Shown in pieces: positions 42,060 through 53,972 of a DNA stretch of 64,000 nucleotides. A model generated the notes under the pieces. That model worked only from the letters and a program-made list of their open reading frames with translations. It searched no databases and was not told the origin of the DNA. Where the stretch lies: positions 45,630,883 through 45,694,882 of the forward strand of contig OZ024879.1 of NCBI GenBank assembly GCA_964017185.1. Direction: 5' to 3'. Both the position numbers and the translations under genes were made by a program. Numbering within the stretch: the first letter of the stretch is position 1; each line of letters starts with the position of its first letter. Source of the stretch: Rugalucina vietnamica (taxonomy: Eukaryota > Mollusca > Bivalvia > Lucinida > Lucinidae).

Positions 42060-43505
42060 CGTGTAAATTTTCAAAATTACAGTATAACAATCTGGCTTTC
42101 GTTGCCGGTTTTGAAAGGGCTACTGATGAGGGTGAAATTGCGCAATATAGCCCATCCTATTTCCATTTGTAAGTTTTCACTGCTTCCAAAGGATCAAACC
42201 TTTATATTTTTTAATATTCCAACGCCTCTTAACTCACCATCAACCATCGGCCGCCTTTATACTTTGTTACTAGCGGAGGTGTTAAAAAGTCTCAAGGCAA
42301 CGTCCAAACCCTGCGGCTACCAATCACGTATCCTATGCTACGTGCTATAATGTCAGCTCTCAGAGAGTGAAAAATGGGTATCTACTTCGGTATAATGGTT
42401 TCGTGTGCCTGCACATTGAGTTTTTGGTGAAATTGGATCTGTCATATTATTCAAGTGAGTTTGTTATGTTCATGTAGATAATAACGATTCATGTCTTAAA
42501 TCTAAAGCATTAAAAACGGATATATTTCGTCGTGCCCTGACCCTTACCCTAAGCCTAGTGGTTGGTGGTGGCTCAAAATGTGGACCTGTAGGCTAGTCTT
42601 CTACGGAATAAATCTAAAAAGTTTGCGGTGAATATTTTTTAAGTAACAAAACACATTTTCGACGAAATGTCGTGCATCGAGAGAGGGCCGGAGCTTCTTG
42701 TCTGTTGCTTGGGTCACCAGGGCCCAACTGATGCTTTTCTTTTGCTCCGGAGTAAGTAAGTTATTCGGCGCCTAGGGATCTCCATCGTCGGGCAGCTTAC
42801 TGAATGTGTGAGTCAGCAGGATGTTTATAATGATTTATTTGTTTGTTCTTGATGATTCATTGACTAGTTGGAGATTCACCAAGAGGACCGAAGAACTAAC
42901 TATATGTTATGGACCACTGCAGAAGCTGAGTGTGAGGTTATGGCCATGTAAAATCGATTTATGCCCGCAAATAACTTTGTGTTACTGATCGTTCCAAATC
43001 GATACTTCTGTGGTGGTCCTTTTTGTTTTATATCTTTGAGTTTAAAAATTTTGTGCTGTTGGCGCCTTATGTGTGTTCATATTTTTAGTTAAGTTAAGGT
43101 AACTGAGTGACCACCTATGGGAATACTAGCTGCTCATTCGGCTTACGAAAAGTTTTCATGGTGTGAGTGCATAATTGTTAGTTTGCTTTTTTCCCACCTC
43201 GGTTTTTGGAGTGGGAATCTTTTTCTATTTGCGCCTTTTCCTAATTTTTGCATACTTGTACTTTTCATATCTCTTCGGCAAATATCCGGTGCTATATACA
43301 CTGATCCTTTATTTGTGACCTCAGGCGGTTCTAGCCTATGCAGAAAGGTATTTATCAATAAGCTCCGCTTTGTCCTGAGCTACATGTGCAATGATGGGAG
43401 ATGCTCTCAAATATCATATTCACTCACTCAGGACTGGTTCCGCAAACAGTCTCAACAACGCTAATATTCCCGAACATCTAATTCAGAGTATGGGACGTTG
43501 TTATC
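42060..43505 (+). pseudogene. Tyrosine recombinase pseudogene (DIRS/Crypton-like), split by a repeat
   Basis: Pieces in shifting frames: GGVKKSQGNVQTLRLPITYP and MLRAIMSAL (42276-42357), CLHIEFLVKLDLSYYSS (42410-42455, 'G.LR..Ef' block), KSKALKTDIFRRALTLTL (42502-42555, the 'KasKtDpfR.g..i.l' block), then after the repeat DPLFVTSGGSSLCRKVFINK (43305-43365) and IHSLRTGSANSLNNANIPEH followed by LIQSMGR (43424-43500). H-S-L-R followed by 'A...G.p.hlIq.lGRW' is the catalytic H-x-x-R region of phage-integrase-type recombinases as found in DIRS, Ngaro and Crypton elements; the Trp is Cys here. Frameshifts and stops show it is dead. It follows a gag remnant in the same orientation, but no RT lies between. 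Confidence 0.6.
42680..43262 (-). repeat. Dispersed repeat (family C), minus copy inside the recombinase pseudogene
   Basis: From 'ggccggagcttcttgtctgt' (42687) to 'aatttttgcatacttgtac' (43262) it is the inverse of the 18022-18632 copy. Recombinase coding blocks lie on both sides (42502-42555 and 43305 on), so it inserted into that gene. Confidence 0.75.
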
Positions 43506-43622
43506 CGACTGCTCGACAAGCTTTTGTTTGTTTGTTTGAATTGATGCTTTATGTCCCAGTAAACAGCTTAGGTCATGTCGGGACATTGATTGCTCCCACT
43601 ATATGGGATTTTTACCCAAAAT
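43503..43622 (+). repeat. Dispersed repeat (family D), left-end copy
   Basis: 'tttgtttgtttgtttgaatt', 'gatgctttatgtcccagtaa', 'ggtcatgtcgggacattg' and 'tatgggatttttacccaaaa' match the start of the 15005 copy. It begins right where the recombinase homology stops. Confidence 0.6.
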
Positions 43623-43845
43623 GAGGTGCTCAAGTGTATGTTACAGTTTTTCATGTCAATTCATTTACCAATAGACTCGAGTACATATATGTTGTCTTTG
43701 ACAATGCAGACATCATTCCTGAAGGTGTCAAAAGACAGAATGGCCCTGTGCCAATTCCAGTATATAAACAGGATTTTTTATACAATCGCAGGTTTATAAT
43801 TCGTGAAATGTTTCCTTTTGTTCCCAGTTGGGCAGCAACTATTTA

Positions 43846-44133
43846 TAAAAAGGTACAAGTAGGCAAATATCAGGAAAAGGCGCAATCAGAAAAAGATTCC
43901 CACTCCAAAAACCGAGATGGGAAAAAACTAAATTACAAACCAGGCACTTATATCATGAAAACATATCGTAAGCCGAATGGGAAGCTATTTTCCCGATAGG
44001 TGGCCACTCAGTTACCTTAACTTAACTAAAAATATGAAGACATACATAAGGCGCCAACAGCACAAAAATTTTAAACACCAAGACATAAAACGAAAGAAGC
44101 ACAACAGAAGTATCGCCTTGGAACGATCTGTAA
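43846..44133 (+). repeat. Dispersed repeat (family C), partial plus copy
   Basis: Starts AAAAAGGTACAAGTAGGCAA and continues to 'agtatcgccttggaacgatc', then diverges. It lies about 0.6 kb from the inverted copy at 42680-43262. The intervening 43623-43845 carries an open frame (VFHVNSFTNRLEYIYVVFDN...) that I do not recognise. Confidence 0.7.
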
Positions 44134-44384
44134 GTTCAAAGTCTTACGTTATCTGGTGCTGTTGTCTGTATAGATGATACTACCTTCCAACATGGCCAGG
44201 CGTATGTTACATTTTGTAGAGTTCAGTCAGAATTTAAATCAGCTACACTTGTTATGTTTAAGCATACACAAAATAACTTCTGATCCAGAAGTTGCTAAGC
44301 ATTATTTACATCTAAGGTCTAAAACGAATAGTGTTCTTTTATAAGCACTATTTTATGCATAAATTATTTTATGGTATGTGGACC

Positions 44385-44590
44385 ATGGAGGCACAGTGGT
44401 TGACTGTTGGACTACAGAGTGAGAGTTCAGCGGTTTGATCCTCAGTAGCAACACCAAGTGGTGTCCGTTGATCAAGGCACATTTACTTCCAGTAGTACTG
44501 GTTAAATCCAAAGCAAAATGTGGCTTTGTCCCGATATGACTGAACATTTTTTGTCTGAGACATAAAACCTTAACTCAAACAAAAAGAAGA
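44385..44590 (+). mobile_element. tRNA-derived SINE
   Basis: 'gaggcacagtggttgactgt' (A-box region) and GCGGTTTGATCC (B-box, 44429-44440) form the head. 'tgatcaaggcacatttactt', 'ctggttaaatccaaag' and 'gtcccgatatgactgaa' form the body, ending 'gacataaaaccttaactc' and A-rich sequence. A diverged body without the head lies at 44900-45012. Confidence 0.6.
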
Positions 44591-44599
44591 AAACAACTT

Positions 44600-46029
44600 T
44601 ATAAATGACAATGTCAAATTGACTGTCAAATTAGCTTTAAAATGCTAAAAAGTACCAGTACAATCACCAGAGATCCTGTACGTTGACATGAATACATGTC
44701 ACACACTTATAAAAGATGTCTTTTATTTAGCAGCCATTAAACAAGATTAAAATTGCAGTCAAGTTCAACATTTTTGGCTCTAAGGTAACCGTTCATCTTT
44801 TATGGCTGCTTGTATTAGAAAATGCTTTTGTGCAAATTTAAATACCTGTGACATGCACTAAAAAAGAATATTCAGATTTGTCCTGGAAATAGTCAATGAC
44901 ACATCCTTGAGCAAGGCACATCTACTACCCATAGTAATGGTTAATACCCAGGAAGCTGTGGATCTGTTCCGACATGACTGAAATGATAATGGCTTGAACG
45001 TAAAACAATAATTCTACCCACCAACAATATTACACTTTTCCTGACAGTTTTCACTTTTCTTAGATAGAAAATTTTGTATTCTTGAAATTTGCTGCCCCCA
45101 ATACATATGCCTTCAAACTTCAGGAATAATGCTAAGGATGTGGGTACAGTTCACAATTTAGACCATTTTCCTTTCTTGAACACATTACGCCCATGCATTG
45201 TGTCAAACTTAGAAATTTAGAAGAACATATTTTTAATTCATTACTCCCCTGTCTATCAAAGTTGCAAGGCAAAAGAAAAACAGATGTACAGGTATACAAT
45301 CTGCAGCGTTTCTAGCAATGAGTAAACTGAAAACTACCATGGTCAATTCATCGCATGATGCTCAAGCTCCAATGTATAGACATCATTGCTAAATGTACTT
45401 TTTTCTGCAATGTGACCTGCTTTAGTGACCACTTCTGAGCTTCTGGTTACTTATAATTATTTGCTGTATTCACTCTGAAACCAATTACCATGGCTTTCAT
45501 TACATATAATAGCTTCTGGCATTCAAATACATATTTACTAATACATGTATTCTGCTAAAGATTGCATTAAACGCTTTGTGAAATGCTTAAAGATCTATTT
45601 CCATGTCTATTGAGGGTCATTAGATAAGGGACATGGCAATAGCTCTGACAATGACTCAGAATGCATGTAGGGGCCAAAAGCGGAAAAATCAATATTGACT
45701 TCAGAGGGAGGCAGTTTTATTGCACAGCTTATAAGGGACCATAAAATCAACAGACAGCCGAACTACAGGTATTATCCTTTAGGGGCCTTTTTATGACCCC
45801 CTGCAGAGATGTAATAATCACCTCATTATGAAAGTCCTTTGATCTAAGGACCATACTGCACCATTAGGGGTTATTAACCGAATAAACAGTGGTACCACTT
45901 TTAGCTCCTTCAGAAGTAGGTCTTTAACTTCACTGAATCATTCAAATGTAAATATTTACATTTTTCTAAAACCTCCTTAGATGAACCATTAGATGTTCAT
46001 CTGTGTTCATACTTCCATGAACAACATTG
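44600..46029. other. No gene; diverged SINE body only
   Basis: Apart from a diverged copy of the preceding SINE's body (about 44900-45012) I see no coding block or structured repeat. Confidence 0.4.
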
Positions 46030-46234
46030 TGTCACGCGACGTGACGTAAACCAAACTTGACGTCAAAAAACATGAATCTCGCCAATCTGATTGGACGTTG
46101 TAAACGTCGACGCCGTTCCGCTGTTTGAACACACACTGTGTGTAGATTCTCTGTTTGCTTGTAAATGTGACCGCCTTGGTGATTTTTCAACAAGCGATAG
46201 AGAGAAATGAATGTAAATATAAGCAATGAGTTTA

Positions 46235-46363
46235 ATTTTTCTGTTGTTCATGGAGCTATGAACCGCAGTGGGTCGCTAGCAAAGCTTACATGAACCCCTT
46301 CGGGGTTCATTCACTTTGCACGCGACCCACTGCGGTTCATAGCTCCATGAACACCAGAAAAAT
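46235..46363. repeat. Foldback with 50-bp arms and inner CCCCTTCGGGG hairpin
   Basis: 46235-46284 and 46314-46363 are inverted copies with about three mismatches (TGTTCATGGAGCTATGAACC, GCAGTGGGTCGC). Inside the loop TGAACCCC-TTC-GGGGTTCA (46291-46309) is a second perfect hairpin. An extra CCATGAACAAC at 46016-46026 is also inverse to the left arm start, so the whole element may begin there. Confidence 0.8.
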
Positions 46364-46379
46364 GAAATTCATTTCTTAA

Positions 46380-47214
46380 GTATATTTCACATTTACTATT
46401 ACAAACGTTAGTATTTTAGATCTAAAAATGGAGTGGAGGCTTTAAGCAGAAAAGAGTATAGGTTCTGATGGAGTATAAAATCAGATTTTCTGTTCAGGCC
46501 TTCAAGATTATAAGCTGTATCTAAAGAAATTAGACATCAACATTCCATGTTACAAAATCATGTCATGTGGGTGAAGCCTAGCTTGTAACACATTTGCAAT
46601 ATGCTCTTCAGCTTTGTGTAATTGTAGGTTTACTTGTCTACATTTCCAGTATAACAAAACCAAATAATGGGCTAAATTGCATATACATGTATCTGCACTT
46701 TAAAGCGTTGCTTTATTTCAGTATTCTTTTTGTGCATAAACATTGCATGGTCATGCATGTATTCCGACACTTATTTCAACGACCAGAATTCAGACTGCAG
46801 CTAATATAATTAGCGTTCTAAAAATATACCATATACACAAATTAGTCCTTTGCTTTTACAGATCGCAAGACAAAGCTGAAAGAAATCTTAGACAAGGAGG
46901 GAAACATAACAATCAAGGAGATAGTTGCTATTAAGATACTCTCCACAATATCTGCTACATGAACAGCTCTGGACAGACGTCCACCATGAAAGAAATGTGC
47001 CAAGCAGATGAAAGTGCCTACACAAAAGCAGTGGCCTATGATCCCAAGAAATTCCCAAGAAATTCCAAATGCTAGTGGGAAATGAAAGTGTACTTCTCTC
47101 CAATATTATCAAGAAAGCAGATGGGTATTTAATTGTACTTTCGGTTGACTTCTTGTTAAATAGGTTTGGATATACAAACACGTTTTCGCTTAAATTAACA
47201 ATGAATAGTTTCTG
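46380..47214. other. Mostly empty; one exon-like segment
   Basis: At 46860 an acceptor-like 'cctttgcttttacag' is followed by an open stretch RKTKLKEILDKEGNITIKEI, then VAIKILSTISAT and a stop (about 46861-46970). It could be a terminal exon of an unknown gene or chance. Nothing supports it beyond splice-site quality. Confidence 0.2.
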
Positions 47215-47345
47215 TACATCCCCAGTGGCGTAATGAATAACATATTCGCTTAGCAATCAAGGGGTTCGGCTTCAATACCCAGCTCGTACATATGCCTGTC
47301 ATGTTGGTGACAAACGTTCACCCTGACGTAATAGAGCAAACCACA
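47215..47345 (+). mobile_element. tRNA-like SINE, degenerate
   Basis: 'agtggcgtaatgaataacat' resembles the A-box region of the SINE at 11348 ('tagcgtagtgaataacgc'), and 'gggttcggcttcaatacc' resembles its B box. An A-rich end is at 47363-47380. Confidence 0.45.
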
Positions 47346-47380
47346 CATAGTGTGTAACATTTAAAAACAATAAAAGAAAT

Positions 47381-47974
47381 ATATATTTTCGTGACATAAC
47401 CACATATTTTCCCCATACTACTGGATTTGGAAAGGTCACCTGGAAATATGATTCTATCCTAATCTGACAACTTCCCAGTGATTCAGTTTGGAGTCGGCCT
47501 TAACACATAGTCCGAAACTAAATCCAAATGTCCGAGAACAAGTTGGCACACATAATTGACAACTTTTTGTTCTCACATCACTTGAAGTCTGACATCATCC
47601 AGCCCTAGATTTATGCTTTTCATCTTTCGCAAATGCAGTTTATTCAAACCCAAATTTTGTTGCTAGTCAATATCTAATAAATGAGTAAGCCACATGAGAC
47701 CACACTTTTACGCAAATCGTCAAAATCAAGCTTGTGATTGTTGCACATAATTTTCTGCAAACTTGCGACAGAGTTACAGTCCTTGATTCATGACTCCTTT
47801 CAATTCAATCTCTCCAGACGAATGTATGGCATTTATATATTTTGTATACACATCAAAACGAAAATTATCTAGCATGTGTTTTTTTGTTTTACTTCTTCTC
47901 CTCACAAATGTGGCCCTTCTTTAATTTAGAATTTCTAGCTATCAGGAAAACATGTCCGTGCAATGAATACCCCC
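47381..47974. other. No gene recognised
   Basis: No motif on either strand. Confidence 0.4.
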
Positions 47975-48150
47975 TTAAACCCCACTTTTATATAGTAAAA
48001 CTGGGGTATGCAGGGGTATATCTATTTTTCTTATTTTTGCTCCAAAACATAGATTGTGGGTACTCGTTAGAACCGCCTCGGCGAGGCGGTTCTAACGTGT
48101 ACCCACAATCTATGTTTTGAGCAATAATAAGAAAAATATCAAACATTTTC
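47975..48150. mobile_element. Hairpin MITE with ~40-bp arms
   Basis: Arms 48040-48080 and 48082-48121 pair with two mismatches around a single base (AGAACCGCCTCG-G-CGAGGCGGTTCT). The outer parts 'tttttcttatttt' and 'aataataagaaaaat' also pair loosely. Diverged relatives: 14168-14300, 33655-33775, 58195-58275. This is the cleanest copy in the window. Confidence 0.75.
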
Positions 48151-48829
48151 TGTTGAATTTTTTCAAGTTTACAGGTGAAAAAATCTCTGTATATTTCATG
48201 GGTAAGTTTTCGTAATGTAACCTGTCATTGCTGGCATGTATAAACAAAATTATGTCAAGAGTTTTCTTTCCACTTGAATATCTCGAATTAAATTGCATGG
48301 ATTTGATGACATTAACAGAGTTAAGCTGCATACTATTGCAATTTCCTTTCACAAGTTAAAGCTTTTCATTTCATTTCCACTCAATGCATTAAAAACTTGA
48401 ACATTCTTTGACAATTTTAATGTTTGAATTATTTCCTGCAACCTCACTGATTTGTCCTAGTGCAACAAAGCACAATTCATGGGAGTTCCTACTTTTCTAA
48501 CGATGATGTACAGACTCAACAAAATACAGTCTCCACATACACAAAACGCCAATGTAAAAACCAAAGAAAAAATCACCATGCACCAATATAAAGCATTTTT
48601 TTTCTATTATTTATGAGTTGTATCATAAGAAAAGCAGTTTTTGTGTTTCCAACCAGGTTTAACATATATCATGCTGTACAGCCACAAAAGATAACTAAAG
48701 GCTTTAGATAACCAATTTAGAAAATGATATATGAATTGTATATTTAAATTACTAATTCGGAAAGTAACTTTAGGGATTGTTTAATATATATGTGTAGCAT
48801 TAACAAAAGTGCTGCTCACCTGCAGAATT
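48151..48829. other. No gene recognised
   Basis: AT-rich, no structured repeat seen. Confidence 0.4.
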
Positions 48830-50110
48830 ACTGCCCAACTGTTCTGTGCCTGAGGCGAAGGCTCAAAGTAGAGCTATAGGCAAGTATCCGGCGTCCGTCG
48901 CCCGTCAACATTTTCAAACAACTTCTCCTCTGAAGCTGTGAGGCCATAACTTTTGATATTTGGCATTAAGCATCCACAGGAGGGAGCCCAAAAATGTTTT
49001 CTTTTTTGTTCAGAACGGATAAAAAGTCTAGTTGCCATGGCAACTTAATGGCAACTTATACGTCCCATAGACTTATAATTGAAAAAAGTGGAAATTGCAA
49101 ATCTTTGCTTTATCATTGGCGAATTTTATTTTTAGAGAAATGTTTACTGAGTAGAGCTCTACGTTTCAGATGACCTTCATCCTGATCGCTTACTTTGATT
49201 GGTTGCTGGTATCCCAAAAAAGGGCAAATTTTCGGAAAAAATCTTTGAAGATCTTATCCTCAGAAACTGCTTTATAATGAAGCTGATACTTTGCATACAT
49301 GTTCCTGGCATTAGCCTCTACAAAAACGGTGTTATTTGTTCCAGTCAGATAAGAACTCTGGTTGCTATGGCAACTTTCAAATTCCATAGACTTATAATGG
49401 AACAAAGTGAAAAATTGCTATTTCTGCAGTCTCATTGGAGATATTTGAATTTTGCTTTTGGAGAAATCTTTATGTAGTAGTCATATATGAAGGTAAATTT
49501 TTGAAATCTTTTCTTCAGAAATTGTTTGGGAAATAAAACTGATACTTTGCATACATCTTCTGGCATTAGCCTCTACATAACAGTTGTTTTTGTTCCAGTC
49601 AGATAAGAACTCTGGTTACTACGGTAACTTTCAGTTTCCATAGACTGATAATGGGAAAGGTGAAAATTGTATATTTCTGCAATCTCATTGGAGATATCGG
49701 AACATTTTTTGCAGACATGTTTATTGTTTACTGAGATGAATTTCATCCCTAACTTTGAATGGTTCCTGGGGGCCCCTAAAAGGGTAAATAAAAAAACAAT
49801 CTTTAAAAAATCTTTTTCCTGAGAAACTTTTACCCCAGAGGACCAGCTGCACCACATTTAAACCAGCCCAAGACCAAAATTTACTGGCCAGGGCCAGTGG
49901 GCCCCCTCTTAAAAAGCCCAGCTATGGCAACATAAAGGTTCTTTAAACTTGTTTAAAAAAACTTTATAATAAGAATAGTAGAAATTGGCTAGTCTGCCAT
50001 CTCATTGGAAACATTTGAATTTTGTTTTTGCAGAAATGTTTATAAAATAGTCTTCTACGTATGTTGTGTTTGACTTTAAATCCAGATCACTTGATTTGAG
50101 TTTCGAGTGG
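48830..50110 (-). mobile_element. Pearl-like tandem-core element, minus orientation
   Basis: Starts with 'cctgaggcgaaggctcaaag' and 'ctataggcaagtatccggcg' then 'tccgtcgcccgtc', the inverted terminal region of pearl-like elements (compare 63865 on). Three to four diverged ~250-270-bp units follow, marked by 'ctctggttgctatggcaact', 'ccatagacttataatgg', 'cattagcctctacaaaaacg' and 'ctcattggagatatttgaat'. No coding potential. Confidence 0.6.
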
Positions 50111-51123
50111 CCATAATGGACAAGGTTCACGGCCCGGTATCAGAAATTAATGAAATTTGGACATTAGATAGATGTAGGTGTCCTGAGATCGAAAATGCAT
50201 TTTTGAAATACGTGACGAAATTATAAAGCATATCTGACGTCATTAATTACCCTACCCCACGCGACGTTGGTAGTGAATTTATAACGTTAATGACATTATA
50301 CGTTTGTCGTAGCAGCGTTACAATGTATGTATGCAACATATTCTGCTCGCACTCACTGACCACCAGTTAGAAAAGGATATCATTGCTACCGTGACTCTGA
50401 CAGTCTTTGATTGGAACATCCTGTGTTAACAAGTGTGACCCCGTTACGTTAAACTTCATTCATCAGCGATGAACGTAGGACACGACATGAACGTACATGT
50501 ATGACACAGTTCCATTGTGACGTTAATGTCTCCACTAGCCCGATATCTACAGTGCGCTAATCTAAAGTGGCAGTCATTAGATATGTACCATGATTATTAC
50601 AGTTTTACAAAATATGAGATCGATGAGAAATAGATAATCTAGAGACCCATATCGGTCACACCGAAAAATGTACAAAAAACGTCATGGGAGAAACGCAGAG
50701 TTTGTTGCACTTGCACAAATACCGGGTCGTGACATCAGTCTGCCAATTAAGAAAAAGAACATTATTTTGCTCCCTTGGTCCATTATTATGCTTAAAACAA
50801 GCCATGCATATGCTGTTGTACGCGCCAATACGCCAACTACGTGACGAGATATTACAGATACACGTTCCCGTCACGCATGGCGAGGAGGGCAATGAATAAA
50901 AATGTGTAATTTCTTAGATCTAATTGTTTATTTTTAAATGTAATTTATTGCATAAATAGACCAGTTTCACTTGATATCAACAGGCGTTCATAAATGAAGA
51001 CGAAAGCCGTGAAGTAAATGGACAATTCGCGAGCGCGCGCTGTTTATACACGATATTTGCGCCGCATCGTGAGAAAACCGAATTTTTGCCTATGCGAAAA
51101 CAAAGCTGCATATCCACACACCC
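50111..51123. other. No gene recognised
   Basis: Higher GC and CpG content than the neighbours, but no coding block or RNA gene that I can name. Confidence 0.35.
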
Positions 51124-51379
51124 CTGGGGCCGGGGAATAGCGGGGCGTTTAACTTTTAAGTTTTTACAGCTCCGCTAAAAACCCGGCAATGCGGGGTCAG
51201 ATTTGTGGTACAGTCCCTGCTAAAAGTTGCGGCTCCCCAGAGACGACTGACAACAATGCGGAACAACACGTTTTTGTGGGATTTTAAAAGCCCGGCACAT
51301 CCCCGGTACTGCCGGGACTCATCAGAGGTTATATTCCGGCACTTTAGCCCCGCTGTGTCCCCGCTAACCCCGGCCCTAG
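51124..51379. mobile_element. GC-rich MITE with inverted ends
   Basis: The left end CTGGGGCCGGGGAATAGCGG and the inverse of the right end CTAGGGCCGGGGTTAGCGGG match in most positions. The 256-bp interior is unusually GC-rich for this window and repeats 'cccggc' and 'gccccgct' text. No reading frame is meaningful. Confidence 0.6.
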
Positions 51380-51587
51380 TGCATAAAATATAAAACATCA
51401 TGCTAATTTCGATCAAACATTAACAGTCGCAAGTTGCATGAATTACCACGATCCCATTGTCTTAAGGCAACATGTTATCGCATTAAGCGCTTGCACATGT
51501 CGGCGTCAATATCTGCTTAACGGGCAATAACATGTCACGATAGTGAACGGTTTCCACACACCCGTATCTGTATTTGTAATTCGTAAC

Positions 51588-51765
51588 TTTAATTCGTGAC
51601 TTGAACCACTTTTCCTGGGTAGGCTCAGACCTGAGCGGTTAACCAGTACATGTGTAATCAGATGGTCAGTCAAAAGCGTAGAAGCTTTGTCTGGAGGCAC
51701 AAGCAGTTCATCTATTTCTTTACGTGCCAGTGGACGGGGCCTATTTCTTCACCCGACTTTAATTA
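51588..51765 (+). repeat. Dispersed repeat (family D), distal-half copy
   Basis: 'aaccacttttcctgggtagg', 'ctcagacctgagcggttaac', 'ggaggcacaagcagttcatc' and 'gtggacggggcctatttctt' align with 15200-15345. Confidence 0.6.
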
Positions 51766-53453
51766 TTGTCTGTGCTGAAAGCATATCTGGATGACCCATA
51801 CTCTCTCTTGCACTTGGAGTCTTAGTAAAGTAATTACAAGCACAGATAGCTACAATGTGTTTCGGTGTAAACTGTCAACTCCGGAGAAGCAGATTTTCCT
51901 TGGTGTTCTGTGAAATATGTTTGGTATCGGGGTGGTGTGTATACCCAGTACACTAATGAGTTGTCAGAGTACAAGCGACCGTTTTAGCATGGAAGGAATG
52001 TATAAAAGACCATCGCGTCAGAACTTTTAAGCCTTGGGAACAAAAGGCTATTGTTGTCCATTTTGCCGAATTATCAAAGTGGTAGGCCGTGTGTAGAGTT
52101 ACACACAGAGAACGAAGCCTCCGTGACAGTGTTTTAAGCTAATCGCCAAGTGAACAACTGACATAGCGAGTTCGATACCGAACTTGTCTTACCGGGACGA
52201 GACTTTAAACCGGGGTCCCGTCTCCATATGACCATGGCCATTGAGTGGAATGCAAAACACTACAATAGCAATACAACCAATCAATAGAACGAATATACAG
52301 ACAATACTGCCTAAGTTTGTACCATCTAGTGCTTAATTGCAAGGACTGTGATTTGGGTTCATGACCTCATGATATTTTTTCTTTAACTAAGCACATTCTG
52401 TTGATAATGCGCATTCAACGGAAGAAGCCAGCATACACAATAAGCTCCGTAATGTAAGAGTTCTAAAATACCACATGCAGTGAACATAATTTCGTGAGTG
52501 TATGTTTGGGCATGCATATATGTGTGTTGATAGGTCTGCATCAATCACAATAGTATAGGGCTTCAAAATGTTTCCTTCAGGAGCACCCGTAAAATTGGTT
52601 TCATAATTTTAGCTCTTTGAAGTCAGGTCATAATCAAATTCAGCACGTCTTGTCCACATGATCATGTTTGTATGTAAGTTTGTTTGCTTGTTTATGTTTG
52701 TTTTTTCTCTCAGCGAGCACTTGCATGCAACAAATCTTATCATAGCACAATCAATTATCGGTTCCGCAAGGTGCGCTTAATTGAATGACGTCATACTACG
52801 TAGTCTGACTCGATGACGTCGTCGTTCAATGGCGCACTCATCTTTGGACGTTTTGGAAGACATAAAGAGAAGAAAATGTTATTTTTAACCATGGCCACAT
52901 GCAATAACAACAACGAGACCTGAACAAACCTAACACATATTGCGATACTGTTGTACTCTCAAAGTTTCATTGTTGTTAAAGGTTGTGGCCACAGTCAAAT
53001 CTGAGATTGAAAACGCAAATTCGGACCAAAAACACGAACAACCGGCTACCTACCCATGTTTAACACCCATGTAGTGCAGACCAGGGCCATTATAATCGGA
53101 AAAAAGTTCAGACCCTGAGAGATGAAATGTTACTTGTGCTAATGAATACGTTTTCTACTCAATACAAAGAGTTTGATTTTTCCCCAATTTACAGGGCGGA
53201 TTCAGCTGGTTCACGAATTTAGTCCTTTTACATTCAACCATAGCTGTTAAATCAGGTGAGCTGTGTGGCCCATAGGCCTCTGGTTATTGTTCACAAAAGT
53301 ACTGTTAACATCATTCAGAAAATTGTTGTATTTAGTTGTTTCATAAAAATTAATTCAGACAGATGTGTCTGCTACATAAACATGCCTTTAGTTTCCGGAT
53401 AAACACCAATCAACTATAACAAACTATATCATAATACTCAACTACTGTTAGCT
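51766..53453. other. No gene; small palindrome and repeat end
   Basis: At 52771-52838 an imperfect inverted repeat (GTGCGC...TTGAATGACGTCAT and its inverse) carries TGACGTCA-type sites. At 53248-53285 'aaatcaggtgagctgtgtgg' and 'cccataggcctctggtta' look like the end of a pearl-like element in plus orientation. Nothing coding recognised. Confidence 0.4.
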
Positions 53454-53740
53454 CACCTGAGCTGAAGGTTCACAAATTTGAGCTTATCCTATACCAATGG
53501 ACCAGCGTCCGTCTGTCGTCCTAAACTTCAAAGACCTTCTCTGAAACTGCATGGCCTTTTACAATGAACTTTTATGTAGAGCCTCCAGAACCTGTGCACT
53601 GATTTTCGCAAAACTTATAATGTAGCATTTCTTACTCCAGCGCCATCGTAATTTGAAGACGTGATAACCTTTAGATAAACTTGACCTATTATACAGCAAG
53701 GTCAATTTTACATAGGGAACATTCAAGTCTATTAGACATT
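53454..53740 (-). repeat. Pearl-like element end, minus orientation
   Basis: 'ttagctcacctgagctgaag', 'gcttatcctataccaatgga' and 'ccagcgtccgtctgtcgtcc', then 'cttgacctattatacagcaa', match the terminal and internal text of family B read backwards. Truncated after a few hundred bases. Confidence 0.55.
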
Positions 53741-53972
53741 TTCACTCCATACAAAAAATTTTATATAAAAAATTGCTTACCAACAAAGCACCAAAATAAT
53801 TATCTATCTTCATATACTGAGTCGATCAATTTCTGATCATCATCTCAGGTGTTGGGTGGGTGCTAAATTTTGAATTTAGCAAGATGGGGAGAACATTCGG
53901 GATAAGCCATTGAAACTATTTACAAGAAGCTACACAGGGGTATACTGAAACGTATACCTCTGAACCCCTGAT

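Noticed and set aside
46860..46970. Terminal exon of an unknown gene
   Set aside because: Only a plausible splice acceptor and a 36-codon frame support it; kept as a note, not as a gene.
52771..52838. Palindromic CRE-containing promoter
   Set aside because: No gene start nearby; more likely a short foldback.
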